A DNA stretch of 62,348 bases, taken from the NCBI RefSeq assembly GCF_011045035.1, contig NZ_JAALAA010000025.1:1-62348 (forward strand), in the 5' to 3' direction. Shown in pieces: positions 34,369-43,979 of the stretch (the first letter of the stretch is position 1; each line of letters begins with the position of its first letter). The position numbers and the translations under genes were made by a program. This DNA comes from Nocardioides turkmenicus. GTDB taxonomy: Bacteria; Actinomycetota; Actinomycetes; Propionibacteriales; Nocardioidaceae. The notes beneath the pieces are model-generated. The model was not told the origin of the DNA. It saw nothing but the letters and a program-made list of their open reading frames with translations, and ran no database searches.

Positions 34369-34950
34369 TCACAGACGGGCTGCGCTGATCAGGGTGGCGA
34401 GCCGGTCGGGAGGCATCGGCTCCTCGACCACGAGCATCTTGTCGCCGTCGGCGTGGATCATCGGACGGGTGCCGTCGGGCTCAGCGGGCGCGGTGGCGAT
34501 GGCGACATGGGTGACCCTGCCCCCGGGGTCCTGAGCGAAGAAGTAGAGGTCGCCTGCGGCGACGTCGTCGAGGTCGACCGGCTTGAGCCCGGCGGCCTGG
34601 TCGCCCGCGTCCCGCGGGAGACGTACGCCGATGGCCTCGGCCGCCCGGAAGACCAGGCCGGAGCAGTCGATGCCGGCCTCGGTGGTGCCGCCCCAGACGT
34701 ACGGAACGCCGAGGTAGCTCCTGGCCTTGCCCAGCAGGACCGAGACGGTGCTGGTGAGGGCGCTCGCCGGCAGCCAGCCGGGATAGCCCCGCTCGTCCTT
34801 CGTCGAGGGGTGGGAGGGGACGACGACGTACGCCCACTCCCCCCGGGTCTCGAGGACGACGACCTCCTCGCCGGGGACGACCTCGGTCTCGTGCTCGGCA
34901 TCGTGTGCCGGCTCGGCGACGACGAAGGTGGGCTGCTTGACGGTGGTCAT
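34369..34950 (-). CDS. NlpC/P60 cysteine peptidase (murein-peptide type)
   Basis: 193 residues. An SH3-like half (VVLETRGEWAYVVVPS, then YPGWLPASAL) precedes an NlpC/P60 domain with Cys96 in GIDCSGLVF and His148 in RVTHVAIA. No signal peptide is visible, so it is probably cytosolic. Bacillus YkfC, of the same layout, splits gamma-D-Glu-L-diamino acid bonds of murein peptides and is encoded with an Ala-Glu epimerase, exactly the neighbour here. The ATG overlaps the epimerase stop (ATGA). The upper part of the open frame, to 35214, is shadow of that gene. Confidence 0.9.
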   Translation of the reverse strand: MTTVKQPTFVVAEPAHDAEHETEVVPGEEVVVLETRGEWAYVVVPSHPSTKDERGYPGWLPASALTSTVSVLLGKARSYLGVPYVWGGTTEAGIDCSGLVFRAAEAIGVRLPRDAGDQAAGLKPVDLDDVAAGDLYFFAQDPGGRVTHVAIATAPAEPDGTRPMIHADGDKMLVVEEPMPPDRLATLISAARL

Positions 34951-36131
34951 GGGAGGACTCCTTCGATGCCGAGACCGTTGCCGTGGGGGAACAGGATGCG
35001 GGGGCCGTCGTAGTCGATGCCACCGACATACGGGCTGGACTTCGCCCACCAGCCCGCGTCGAGGTCCTGCTCGCCGGGGATGCCTGTCGCCGCGACCAGG
35101 GCCGCAGCGGCGCCGATGCCGAGGTGGGACTCCATCATGCAGCCGACCAGACGTCCCAGACCGTGACGTTCTGCGACCCCCAGGAGCTCGAGCGCGGGCG
35201 TGATCCCGCCGCACTTGGCCAGCTTGACGTTGACCGCGTCCGCCGCACCCGCGCGGATGACGTCGACGAGGTCCTCGAGGTCGAAGACCGACTCGTCGGC
35301 CAGGATCCGGTAGGGCTGATGACGACGGACGTACGCCATCCCCTCCAGGTCCCGCCGGGCTACCGGCTGCTCGACGAACTCCAGCTCGACGTCGTCGTCG
35401 GCGAGTGCCGTCAGCACCGCCACCGCCTCGTCCGCGCGCCAGCCGGTGTTGGCATCCAGACGGAGTACGCAGCCCGGGGCCGCCTCACGCACCGCGAGCA
35501 CGCGCTCGGCGTCGGTCGCCGCGTCGGTGCCGACCTTGATCTTGAGCGTCGTGAACCCGTCTCGCGCTCGGGCGGCTGCTGCCTCTGCCAGGTCGGCGGG
35601 GGTGCCGACGGAGAGGGTCATGTCGGTGAGCAACTGTGTTGGTTTCGACACGCCTCCGCCTAGCGGCTCCGGCGGCTCAACCAACGGGTGGCCAGCGTTG
35701 GTTGAGCCGGGCGAGCGCCAGCGAGCCCGTGTCGAAACCAACACATCCAGATGTTTGACCATCGACACCCCGCTCCGCCGGGCGACGAGGTCGTGCAGCG
35801 CGATGTCGGCGGCCATCTTGGCCGACCGGTTCCCGACGACGGCACCCTGGATCAGCCCGGCGGACGACAGATCGGCGGCAGCGCCGACCAGCACATCCGA
35901 GATCGGCCCCTCCAGCGCCGCGGCGGACCCGGCGAGCGAGTCGCCGGTGACCCGCCAGACCTGCGGCGCCTCACCCCAGCCGACGCACCCGTCGGAGTCC
36001 TCGACGGTGACCACGACCGTCTCCGCGAACTCCGTACGCCGCAGCGCAGTCACGAACGGGGTGTGCAGCGGCACCCGGACACGCTGGGTGCGCACCGCGA
36101 CGACCCGGGGCACCGTCACAGGGTCGACCAC
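34947..36131 (-). CDS. Dipeptide epimerase (L-Ala-D/L-Glu type), enolase superfamily
   Basis: 394 residues. Catalytic lysine motif TTLKIKVG, metal ligands in RLDANTGW, EFVEQP and ILADESVF, and second catalytic lysine in NVKLAKCGG are all present, so the active site is complete. The family converts L-Ala-D-Glu from murein to L-Ala-L-Glu. Residues about 130-167, just before the TDMTLSVGTP strand, are an insertion not expected in the family: they are encoded by a 111-base palindromic element (35635-35745). The insertion is a whole number of codons. The start overlaps the serine hydrolase 3' end by 16 bases. Confidence 0.92.
   Translation of the reverse strand: MVDPVTVPRVVAVRTQRVRVPLHTPFVTALRRTEFAETVVVTVEDSDGCVGWGEAPQVWRVTGDSLAGSAAALEGPISDVLVGAAADLSSAGLIQGAVVGNRSAKMAADIALHDLVARRSGVSMVKHLDVLVSTRARWRSPGSTNAGHPLVEPPEPLGGGVSKPTQLLTDMTLSVGTPADLAEAAAARARDGFTTLKIKVGTDAATDAERVLAVREAAPGCVLRLDANTGWRADEAVAVLTALADDDVELEFVEQPVARRDLEGMAYVRRHQPYRILADESVFDLEDLVDVIRAGAADAVNVKLAKCGGITPALELLGVAERHGLGRLVGCMMESHLGIGAAAALVAATGIPGEQDLDAGWWAKSSPYVGGIDYDGPRILFPHGNGLGIEGVLP
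35635..35745. repeat. Palindromic element copy B, inside the epimerase gene
   Basis: 111 bases, exactly 37 codons, bounded by a perfect 18-base inverted repeat (TGTGTTGGTTTCGACACG at 35635-35652; complement 35728-35745). An inner hairpin has 13-base arms at 35674-35686 and 35696-35708. Relative to copy A, three stem positions differ and each is compensated on the opposite arm (one C-to-T with G-to-A in the outer stem, two in the inner stem). It is translated in a different frame from copy A, without stops. Confidence 0.92.
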
Positions 36132-36886
36132 AGATAGCGGGCGACCTCGCTGATCCGGAACTCCGACTCGTCGTCGTCCAGGCCGGTCGTGAGCACGACC
36201 ATCACCTGCGGTTCGCCCTGAGCAGGCCGGATGATCGCCATGTCGTGGCGGACGCCGTCGACCCAGCCGGTCTTGTTGCCGACCACCGCATCCTCGGGCA
36301 CGCCGAGAGGGATCGCGTCGCGATACTCCTGCGCGACCAGGATCCCTTCGAGCTCGGCGGTCGACTCGGGCGAGAGCAGCCGGCCGGAGGCGAGCTTGGT
36401 GAGCAGCTTGCCCATGTCGTTGGCGGTGACCAGGTTCTGCAGCCCGGCCTCGCGCGCGGGCGCGTCCTCGATCCCGCGCGAGACCGTCGTCATCGGCGTC
36501 ACGCCGGCATCGGCGAGCACCGCGGCGACCTCCTCGAGGCCGACGCGCTCCAGCACGAGGTTGACGGCCAGGTTGCCGGAGACGGTCAGGGAGCGGCGTA
36601 CGAGATCACCCAGCGGAAGCGCGGAGCCGACCGCTTCCCAGGTCTCGGGGTCCTGGTCCTCGGCCGGGTCCATCTCGAACCGCGACCCGGTGACGGCGGA
36701 GTCGAAGTCGGGATGGACCGCGATCGGCTCGTCGAGCGACAGCAGCCCGCGGTCGCGCAGCCGATAGGCCGCGATCGCCACGGGCACCTTCATCAGGCTC
36801 GCCGCGTAGTGCTGCTGGTTGACGTTCTGAGCCTGCGTCGGGATGCCGTCGAGGCCACTGAGCCAGGTCGAGACCAAAGGTTCCAC
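36116..36886 (-). CDS. Class A beta-lactamase-like serine hydrolase without signal peptide
   Basis: 256 residues with the penicillin-recognising triad motifs S30-L-M-K33, S103-G-N105 and K205-T-G207. Class A beta-lactamases also need a Glu166 (ExxLN); here the corresponding REAGLQN stretch does not match cleanly. There is no signal peptide or lipobox, and the first possible start is GTG 36886, so the protein is likely cytosolic. It sits in a murein-peptide operon with an Ala-Glu epimerase and an NlpC/P60 peptidase, so a D-amino-acid peptidase or esterase role fits better than resistance; that is inference. It starts nine bases after the SDR stop. Confidence 0.8.
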   Translation of the reverse strand: MEPLVSTWLSGLDGIPTQAQNVNQQHYAASLMKVPVAIAAYRLRDRGLLSLDEPIAVHPDFDSAVTGSRFEMDPAEDQDPETWEAVGSALPLGDLVRRSLTVSGNLAVNLVLERVGLEEVAAVLADAGVTPMTTVSRGIEDAPAREAGLQNLVTANDMGKLLTKLASGRLLSPESTAELEGILVAQEYRDAIPLGVPEDAVVGNKTGWVDGVRHDMAIIRPAQGEPQVMVVLTTGLDDDESEFRISEVARYLWSTL

Positions 36887-36895
36887 GTGCCGAGA

Positions 36896-37675
36896 CTAGT
36901 CGGTCCGGTCGAGCTCCTGCCGGAACCGATTCACCTCGTCGAGCCAGCTGTCGACGTCGGCGGCACGCGCGGCGTACTCCTCGGCCACGTCGGGCTCGAG
37001 CGAGATCCAGAACTGCGAGCTCTGCCCGGCGTCCCAGACGGCGTCGGCGACCTCCTCGGCGGTGAGCGCGCCCTCCTCCGTCCGGAAACCCGGGAGCCCG
37101 GAGGAGCGCTCGAGCATCGCCGTCTTCACGCTGCGCGCGACGATCGCCTGAGCGACGATGCCCTGGTGCCGGTAGGTGGCGGCGAGCCACTCGGCGAAGG
37201 CGATCTCGGCGTGCTCGGTGGCCGCGTAGGAGGGGGAGCCGAGGAGCGTGAGGAGGCCCGCGGACGAGGAGGTGACCACGAACCGACCGGCACCCCGGGC
37301 GACCCAGTCCGGCAGCAGCAGCCGCGCTGCGCGTACGTGGGCGAGGACGTTGACCTCGTACGAGGTCATCCAGGCGTGGTCGGAGGCCTCGAGGCCGCGG
37401 CCGCGCTCGACTCCCGCGTTGCCGTACCAGGCGTCGATCTTGCCGAGCTCCTCCCGGGCGGCGTCCACCAGCGCCGCGGTGCCTGCGGCCGAGGCGGCGT
37501 CACCGGGAACCGCGAGGGCACCGATCGAGTCGGCCACCGCGCTGAGCTCGGCGTCGTCGATGTCGGCCACGACGACGCGACACCCTTCCGCGGCGAACCG
37601 CGTGGCCATGGCCTTCCCGATCCCTCGGGCTGCTCCGGTCACAACCACTCCGCTTCCGGGTGCGAGTACGTTCAC
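36896..37675 (-). CDS. Short-chain dehydrogenase paralogue with altered catalytic Lys
   Basis: 259 residues of SDR fold: VVVTGAARGIGKAMA cofactor loop, NAG (in YGNAGVERG) and catalytic Ser in VTSSSAG. The YxxxK motif is changed: Tyr150 is present in SYAATEHA but residue 154 is Glu instead of Lys (codon GAG at 37216-37214). The paralogue at 50252 has the normal YTVTK, and the two share the unusual DAWYGNAG/DTWYGNAG and AEWLxATYRHxGIV segments. This copy may be inactive, or use the fold for binding. Start GTG, lying in an inverted repeat (37669-37740). Confidence 0.85.
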   Translation of the reverse strand: MNVLAPGSGVVVTGAARGIGKAMATRFAAEGCRVVVADIDDAELSAVADSIGALAVPGDAASAAGTAALVDAAREELGKIDAWYGNAGVERGRGLEASDHAWMTSYEVNVLAHVRAARLLLPDWVARGAGRFVVTSSSAGLLTLLGSPSYAATEHAEIAFAEWLAATYRHQGIVAQAIVARSVKTAMLERSSGLPGFRTEEGALTAEEVADAVWDAGQSSQFWISLEPDVAEEYAARAADVDSWLDEVNRFRQELDRTD

Positions 37676-37740
37676 GGACCGACCACCTCCAGTGGCGTTT
37701 GGGGTTGGCTGACCACTGTACCGAGGTCGATCCGTGAACG
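37669..37740. repeat. Inverted repeat around the SDR start
   Basis: CGTTCACGGACCGACC at 37669-37684 pairs with 37725-37740 with one mismatch in 16, across a 40-base spacer. The left arm includes the SDR start codon. Next to it is a perfect 12-base palindrome TACTGATCAGTA at 37751-37762. The region lies between the livK-like stop and the SDR start, both leftward. It could be an operator or a weak terminator; there is no T-run. Confidence 0.5.
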
Positions 37741-37766
37741 TGCGACTACCTACTGATCAGTACGGA

Positions 37767-39095
37767 TCACTCAGGGATGCCGGACGAGGGCGGAGCGTCC
37801 GAGGCGGCGCTGTCGTCCTCCTCGATGGGCGCGTCCCCGATGTCCGTGACGAGCACCGGCGTGAGCGGCTCCGAGGCACCGTTCTTGATCTCGACCACGC
37901 TCACCCCGGAGATCCCCATGTGGGAGTCCTCGGAGAACCGGAACGGCGCGAGCCCGGGTCCTTCGAAGGAGGCGCCCTCCTTCTCGATGGTCTCGACGAT
38001 CGACTCACGGGTCAGGTCCTTGCCGTTGGCCTGCAGCGCCTGGACGAAGGTGTAGGCCTGCGACATGCCGTAGATCCGGTAGTTGGTCAGCTTCTCCGAG
38101 CCCTTCTTGGAGTAGGAGTCCCAGACCTTCTGCCACAGCTTGACCCACTCGTCGTCGGGAGCGTCGACGCCGGGGATGTACTCCGTCGTCATCATCCCGT
38201 CCATCAGCTTCACGCCCTGCTCGGCCGGGATCTTGCCCTTGGTCATCGAGGCCAGCAGTCCGCCGACCAGGGCCGGGTCGGAGCCGACGTTGGAGTAGAA
38301 CCACTTCGACTTGAACCCGACGCCCTGCGCGGCGATCTGGCTCAGGGCCGTGTAAGAGGGCGTGTTGAAGCCGATCACCAGGTCGACGCCCTTGGACTTG
38401 AACGAGGACATCTGCGGGGAGAAGTCGGTCGACCCGCCCGGCGTGTACTTCTGTACGTCGACGATCTGGGAGTCGAGGAACTGCCGCGCGCCCTTCTCGC
38501 CGTCCTCGCCGAAGTCGTCGTCCTGCAGGAAGAGACCGACCTTGGCGTCGGGCATGTTCTCGGCGACGTACTGACCGATGACCTTGCCCTCGATCTCGTA
38601 GTCGGGCTGCCAGCCGAAGGTCATCGGGCTCGTCTCCGGGTTGTCGCCCCACTGCAGCGAGCCGCTGGAGACGAACAGGTCGGGGATGCCGTCGTCGTTG
38701 AGCCGCTGCACGACCGCACGGTGGGTGGGTGTGCCGAGGCCGGCGACCATCGCGAAGATCTCGTCCTGCAGGATCATGTCGTTGGTGACGGCGCTCGTGT
38801 TGGTCGGGTTGTAGGCGTCGTCCTTGACGACCATCTCGATCTTGCGGCCGTGGACGCCGCCGGCGTCGTTGACGTACTCGTAGAAGGCCTGGTGCCCGGA
38901 CGGGATCTCCGAGTAGCCGGGCGCGGCCGGTCCGGTCAGCGGGAAGTGCGCCCCGACCTTGATGGTGGTGTCGGTGACGCCGACCGCCGTCCCTTCTTCG
39001 GAGGGTCGCTCCTTGCCCGCGCCACAGGCCGCGAGGAGCGAGGCAGTGGTGAGGACACAGACGACCTGTACGGCTCTGCGTGCAGTGGTTCTCAT
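37767..39095 (-). CDS. Branched-chain amino-acid-type ABC substrate-binding lipoprotein
   Basis: 442 residues. A lipoprotein signal peptide with lipobox LLAAC (Cys24) anchors the mature protein outside the membrane. The type I periplasmic-binding fold of the LivJ/LivK group is clear (IKVGAHFPLTGPAAPGYSE, then AFYEYVNDAGGVHGRKIEMV). The ligand may be a branched-chain amino acid, amide, urea or aromatic acid; the operon contains no other hint. The ATG overlaps the permease stop by four bases and has GGAGAA upstream. It is last in the transporter operon. Confidence 0.92.
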   Translation of the reverse strand: MRTTARRAVQVVCVLTTASLLAACGAGKERPSEEGTAVGVTDTTIKVGAHFPLTGPAAPGYSEIPSGHQAFYEYVNDAGGVHGRKIEMVVKDDAYNPTNTSAVTNDMILQDEIFAMVAGLGTPTHRAVVQRLNDDGIPDLFVSSGSLQWGDNPETSPMTFGWQPDYEIEGKVIGQYVAENMPDAKVGLFLQDDDFGEDGEKGARQFLDSQIVDVQKYTPGGSTDFSPQMSSFKSKGVDLVIGFNTPSYTALSQIAAQGVGFKSKWFYSNVGSDPALVGGLLASMTKGKIPAEQGVKLMDGMMTTEYIPGVDAPDDEWVKLWQKVWDSYSKKGSEKLTNYRIYGMSQAYTFVQALQANGKDLTRESIVETIEKEGASFEGPGLAPFRFSEDSHMGISGVSVVEIKNGASEPLTPVLVTDIGDAPIEEDDSAASDAPPSSGIPE

Positions 39096-40186
39096 GTTGT
39101 CTTCTCCTTGGTTGACCCGAGAGCTGAAGTGGCAGACAGTCGCGCGAGGAACGGGCGCAGGCTGCCGACGATCCCCGCCGGAGCGAGCAGGATGACGAGC
39201 ATCAGCACCAGCCCGTAGACCACCGGGGTGACCTCCGCGGCCTGGGTTGCGCTGAGCCCGAACGACTCCCCGAGATCGGTGGCGAAGTGCGGAAGAAAGG
39301 CGAGTACGCCGGCCCCGATGAGCGCGCCGGTCAGGCTGCCCAGCCCGCCCAGGACGACGGCGGCCAGCAGGGTCAGTGACAGCGTGATCGTGAACGCGCC
39401 CGGGGCGGTGAGACGTACGTTCATGGCCATCAGCCCACCGGCGAGCCCGGCGCACATGGCGCTGACGGTGAAGGCCACCACACGCGCGCGGCCGAGGTGG
39501 ATGCCGGCGAGCTCGGCTGAGACGTCGTCGTCCCGCACCGCCCGCCATCTCCGTCCGACCCGGGACCGGCTCAGGTTGGCGAGCGCGACGAAGGTGAGCG
39601 CGAGGAGCAGCCAGCCGAGGTAGGCGAGGAAGGAGTACTGGTCGATCTCGACGGCGGTGAAGAACCAGATCAGGTCCTGGATCCAGGCCGGCAGCTCGCT
39701 GGCCCGCGGCACCGGCACCTGGAGACCCTGCTCGCCGCCGAGGACGTCCCACTGGTTGGCCAGCCGCGGCACCGCGACGGCCAGCGTCAGGGTCGCGCCG
39801 GCGATGTACGGCCCGTGCAGGCGTGCCGCCGGGACCCCGACCACCACGCCGACCACGGCACAGACCCCGATCGCGACGAGGAGCGCGACGAAGACGTCGG
39901 CCAGCGACTCGCCACCGGTGCGCTCGAGCACGAGCGTGGCGGCGTAGGCACCCACCGCCATCAGCGCGCCGTGGCCCAGGGAGAGCTGCCCGGAGAGCCC
40001 GGTCAGCAGGGTGAGACCGCCGGCGGCGATCGCGAAGTAGGCCATCTCGGCGTAGCGGGTCTGCAGGTACTGGCTGGACATGCCGATGACGGCCATCACC
40101 ACCAGGAGGGCGACCAGCGCGACGATGAGGTGGCGCGCGAGGGGCACCGACGTCACCGGGCGGAGGAGAGAGCGCAGACGTTCCAT
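39092..40186 (-). CDS. LivM-type ABC permease
   Basis: 364 residues with about ten membrane helices and the LivM-family core (YFAIAAGGLTLLTGLSGQLSLGHG and a later GLGSLTGALIGAG). It pairs with the LivH-type permease to form the membrane pore. It starts three bases after the livH-type stop and ends by overlapping the binding-protein gene, so all five genes are translationally linked. Confidence 0.93.
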   Translation of the reverse strand: MERLRSLLRPVTSVPLARHLIVALVALLVVMAVIGMSSQYLQTRYAEMAYFAIAAGGLTLLTGLSGQLSLGHGALMAVGAYAATLVLERTGGESLADVFVALLVAIGVCAVVGVVVGVPAARLHGPYIAGATLTLAVAVPRLANQWDVLGGEQGLQVPVPRASELPAWIQDLIWFFTAVEIDQYSFLAYLGWLLLALTFVALANLSRSRVGRRWRAVRDDDVSAELAGIHLGRARVVAFTVSAMCAGLAGGLMAMNVRLTAPGAFTITLSLTLLAAVVLGGLGSLTGALIGAGVLAFLPHFATDLGESFGLSATQAAEVTPVVYGLVLMLVILLAPAGIVGSLRPFLARLSATSALGSTKEKTT

Positions 40187-40189
40187 GGG

Positions 40190-41068
40190 TCAGACCCTCC
40201 TGGCCGCAGCCGCCGCGAAGAGGCCGCTGGGACGCACCAGCAGCACCACCATCAAGATCCCCAGCGCCACCAGCGGCGCCAGGTGCTCCCCGATGTAGCC
40301 GGTCACGTAGGAGAGCGAGAGCCCGAGGATCAGCCCACCGATGACCGACCCGAGCGGCGAGTCGAGGCCGCCCAGCACGGCGGCGATGAAGCCGTAGATC
40401 ACGAACGGGTCCATGAAGGCCGGGTTCACCAGGTCGCCGCCGGCGATGAGCATCCCGGCCACCGCGCCGACGGCCGCGGCGAGGGCCCAGCCGAGGGTGA
40501 GCATGCGGCCGACGCGTACGCCCAGGAGGCGGGAGACCTCGCCGTTGAACGCCGCCGCCCGCATCCGCAGTCCCAGGTCGGTGAAGCGGAAGAGGACGAC
40601 GAGCCCGGCCATCACCACGGCGACCACGACGATCGTCAGGATGCCGAACGGAGTGATCCCGATGGAGCTGTCCCCGACCGCGATCGCGTTGGTGCTGACC
40701 GGGGCCGGGAAGCCGCGGTGCTGAACACCGAAGGTGATCGCGGTGAGCCCGTGGAGGACCATGAAGAGCCCGAGGGTGAGAATCACCGCGTTGAGCTCGG
40801 CCTTGCCCTCCACCGGGCGGATGATCACCCGCTCGATCACCGCGCCGAGCCCGAAGCCCGCGGCGATCGCGGCGACGAAGGCGACCCAGTAGGGCACGTC
40901 GGCGTTGATCAGGGTCAGCGCGATGTAGGTGGTCACCATCGCCATCGCGGCCTGGGCGAAGTTGACGATCCGGGTCGAGCGCCAGATCAGGCACAGGGCC
41001 AGCGCGAACGCGGCGTAGACCGCGCCCAAGACCAGCCCACCGAGGGTGGTGTCGAGGAACTGTTGCAT
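40190..41068 (-). CDS. LivH-type ABC permease
   Basis: 292 residues with about eight membrane helices, opening LGGLVLGAVYAAFALALCLIW and carrying the RIVNFAQAAMAM and VLGGLDSPLGSVIGGLILG stretches typical of LivH. The ATG at 41068 has GGAGG eight bases upstream; the frame to 41200 is not needed. It lies 13 bases after the LivF-type gene. Confidence 0.93.
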   Translation of the reverse strand: MQQFLDTTLGGLVLGAVYAAFALALCLIWRSTRIVNFAQAAMAMVTTYIALTLINADVPYWVAFVAAIAAGFGLGAVIERVIIRPVEGKAELNAVILTLGLFMVLHGLTAITFGVQHRGFPAPVSTNAIAVGDSSIGITPFGILTIVVVAVVMAGLVVLFRFTDLGLRMRAAAFNGEVSRLLGVRVGRMLTLGWALAAAVGAVAGMLIAGGDLVNPAFMDPFVIYGFIAAVLGGLDSPLGSVIGGLILGLSLSYVTGYIGEHLAPLVALGILMVVLLVRPSGLFAAAAARRV

Positions 41069-41081
41069 CGTTCGTGGCCTC

Positions 41082-41785
41082 CTAGAACCCGAGGTAGGCG
41101 TGGCGGAGCTGCTCGTCGGCGGCCAGCTCGGCGGCCGGCGCCGAGGCGACGACCTTGCCGAGGTTGAGCACGACGCCGTGATCAGCGATGGACAGGGCAC
41201 TGCGGGCGTTCTGCTCGACCAGGACCACGGTGAGCTCCTCGGTCTGCACCAGCCCGCGGAGCAGGTCGAAGATCTGGGCGACCACCCGGGGCGCGAGCCC
41301 CAGGGAGGGCTCGTCGAGCAGGAGCACGGACGGGCGAGCCATCAGCGCGCGGCCGATGACGAGCATCTGCCGCTCGCCACCGGACAGTTGATGGGCGGTC
41401 GCGTCGCGGCGCTCGCCCAGGCGCGGGAAGAGCTCGAAGATCCGCTCGATGGGCATCGGCTCGGAGCCCGTCGACCGGTGCAGCCCGCCGAGACGGAGGT
41501 TCTCGACGACCGTCAGCTCGGCGATGACGCCGCGCCCCTCCGGGACGTGGGCGAGGCCGTACGAGGTCAGCTTCTCGGTCGCCGTGCGGGTGATGTCCTT
41601 CCCGTCCAGCTGCACGCTGCCCCTGGTCGACCTCACCAGCCCGGAGACGGTCCGGAGGAGCGTGGTCTTGCCGGCGCCGTTGGCGCCGAGCACCGCGGTG
41701 ACCTGCCCTCTCGACGCGGTGAAGGTGACGCCGTTGAGCGCCTTGACGGGCCCGTACGCAGCGCTCAGATCCTCGACGGCGAACA

Positions 41786-41786
<1 letters not shown>
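41082..41786 (-). CDS. LivF-type ABC ATPase
   Basis: 234 residues: Walker A GANGAGKTT, signature LSGGERQM, Walker B VLLLDEPSLGL and the switch His region of the LivF type. It heterodimerises with the LivG-type ATPase to power import. Its ATG overlaps the LivG-type stop by one base (TGATG). Confidence 0.94.
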
Positions 41787-42613
<827 letters not shown>

Positions 42614-42763
42614 GGTGCTCCCTTCACCTGTTGTGACGGCTATCACTTTGGACTCTCCGCACAACGGGGGATATGGGCAGTGCGCCCAAAATCCTTCGGG
42701 CGCTCCGTCTGAGATTCCCTGGTTTGCTGGCGGACGAGGCAGCAGGCATGGGACGCTCCGCAC

Positions 42764-43978
42764 ATGGGTGTGATGCGCGACACATCTCCCGACGCGGAGC
42801 TTCGGCCGCTCGTGGAGCGTGCCTGGGCCTCGTTGGTGAGCCAGGCCGATGCGATCGCCGACGACATCACGCTGACGCTGATCGCGATCCAGCCGGACTG
42901 GCACCAGAACGCCGAGCCGTCGGTGCGGGCCGACCTGCGCTCGAGCACCCGGGAGCACGTACGCCGCGGCATCCGCGCCATGGCGGGCATGACTCCGGGC
43001 GCCAATCCCGTCGACCTGTGGCGCGAGACCGGACGGCGGCGGGCGCGCCAGGGCGTACCTCTGGAGTACTGCCTCAACGCCTACACCGTCGGCACCCGGA
43101 TGCTGTGGGAGGCGATGGTCCGTCAGCAGGAGGCCCTCGGCATCGACGACCGGGTGATGGTGCTCGCCGGGCGGCAGGTGTGGACCGATCTGGACGTGCA
43201 GAACTCGGTCATGTCGGCGGCCTACCGCAAGGAGGCGGCGCTGCTGCAGCGTCGCGACCTGCAGCTCCAGGGCCGACTCCTGGACGGGCTGGCCGAGGGC
43301 CGTGGTGGCGATCCGGCGTTCGCCGCCGAGGTGCAGGACATCCTCGGGGTCGCCGCCGACGAGCAGATGGCCTGCGTGGTCGCCGCCTTCGACGGCAGCC
43401 GCGACTCACCGCTGCGCAACCCGGACGACCGGCTGGAGAAGGCCGGCCTGATGTCGTTCTGGCACGTCCGTGGAGACCACCACTTCGGGCTGGTCCCGCT
43501 GGGGTCACGGCCGCTCGCCGAGGCCGTCGCCGACCTGGTCACGCAGCTCGGCAGCTGCAACTCGGGCCGGGTCGGGATCGCCACGGCCGACGACCTCAGC
43601 GGCTTCGGCACCGCCTTCCAGCTGGCCACCCACACCGTGGAGACGGTGCCTCGGGGACGTACGGACATCGCGGTCGTCGACGACCGCCTCCCGCAGGTGC
43701 TCCTGACCGCCTCCCCGGCGGTCTCGTCGCTGCTCGTGCGCCGCACCCTCGGCCCGATCCTGGCCCAGCCGACGCACCAGTCCGACGTGCTCCTGGCGAC
43801 GCTGCGTGCCCTCATCGCCCACGGCGGCTCCCCCACCCACGCCGCCGAGGACCTGATCTGCCACCGCAACACGGTCATCTACCGCATCAGGCAGATCCAG
43901 GACCTCACCGGCAAGAGCATCTCCGACCCGCACGACCGCCTGCTGCTGGCGCTCGCGCTGATGGCCCTGGAGAAGTGA
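42764..43978 (+). CDS. PucR-family transcriptional regulator
   Basis: 404 residues. The N-terminal helical part resembles the RsbRD-like or GGDEF-like sensor half of PucR proteins (RQGVPLEYCLNAYTVGTRMLW), and the C-terminus is a PucR helix-turn-helix (HAAEDLICHRNTVIYRIRQI, then QDLTGKSISDPHDRLLLALAL). It diverges from the ABC importer with a 150-base shared intergenic region and converges on the acyl-CoA operon. Regulation of the importer is the obvious inference. An alternative ATG lies at 42773. Confidence 0.88.
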   Translation: MGVMRDTSPDAELRPLVERAWASLVSQADAIADDITLTLIAIQPDWHQNAEPSVRADLRSSTREHVRRGIRAMAGMTPGANPVDLWRETGRRRARQGVPLEYCLNAYTVGTRMLWEAMVRQQEALGIDDRVMVLAGRQVWTDLDVQNSVMSAAYRKEAALLQRRDLQLQGRLLDGLAEGRGGDPAFAAEVQDILGVAADEQMACVVAAFDGSRDSPLRNPDDRLEKAGLMSFWHVRGDHHFGLVPLGSRPLAEAVADLVTQLGSCNSGRVGIATADDLSGFGTAFQLATHTVETVPRGRTDIAVVDDRLPQVLLTASPAVSSLLVRRTLGPILAQPTHQSDVLLATLRALIAHGGSPTHAAEDLICHRNTVIYRIRQIQDLTGKSISDPHDRLLLALALMALEK

Positions 43979-43979
43979 T

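Noticed and set aside
36116..36886. Beta-lactam resistance gene
   Set aside because: No signal peptide, no clear Glu166 motif, and location in a murein-peptide operon.
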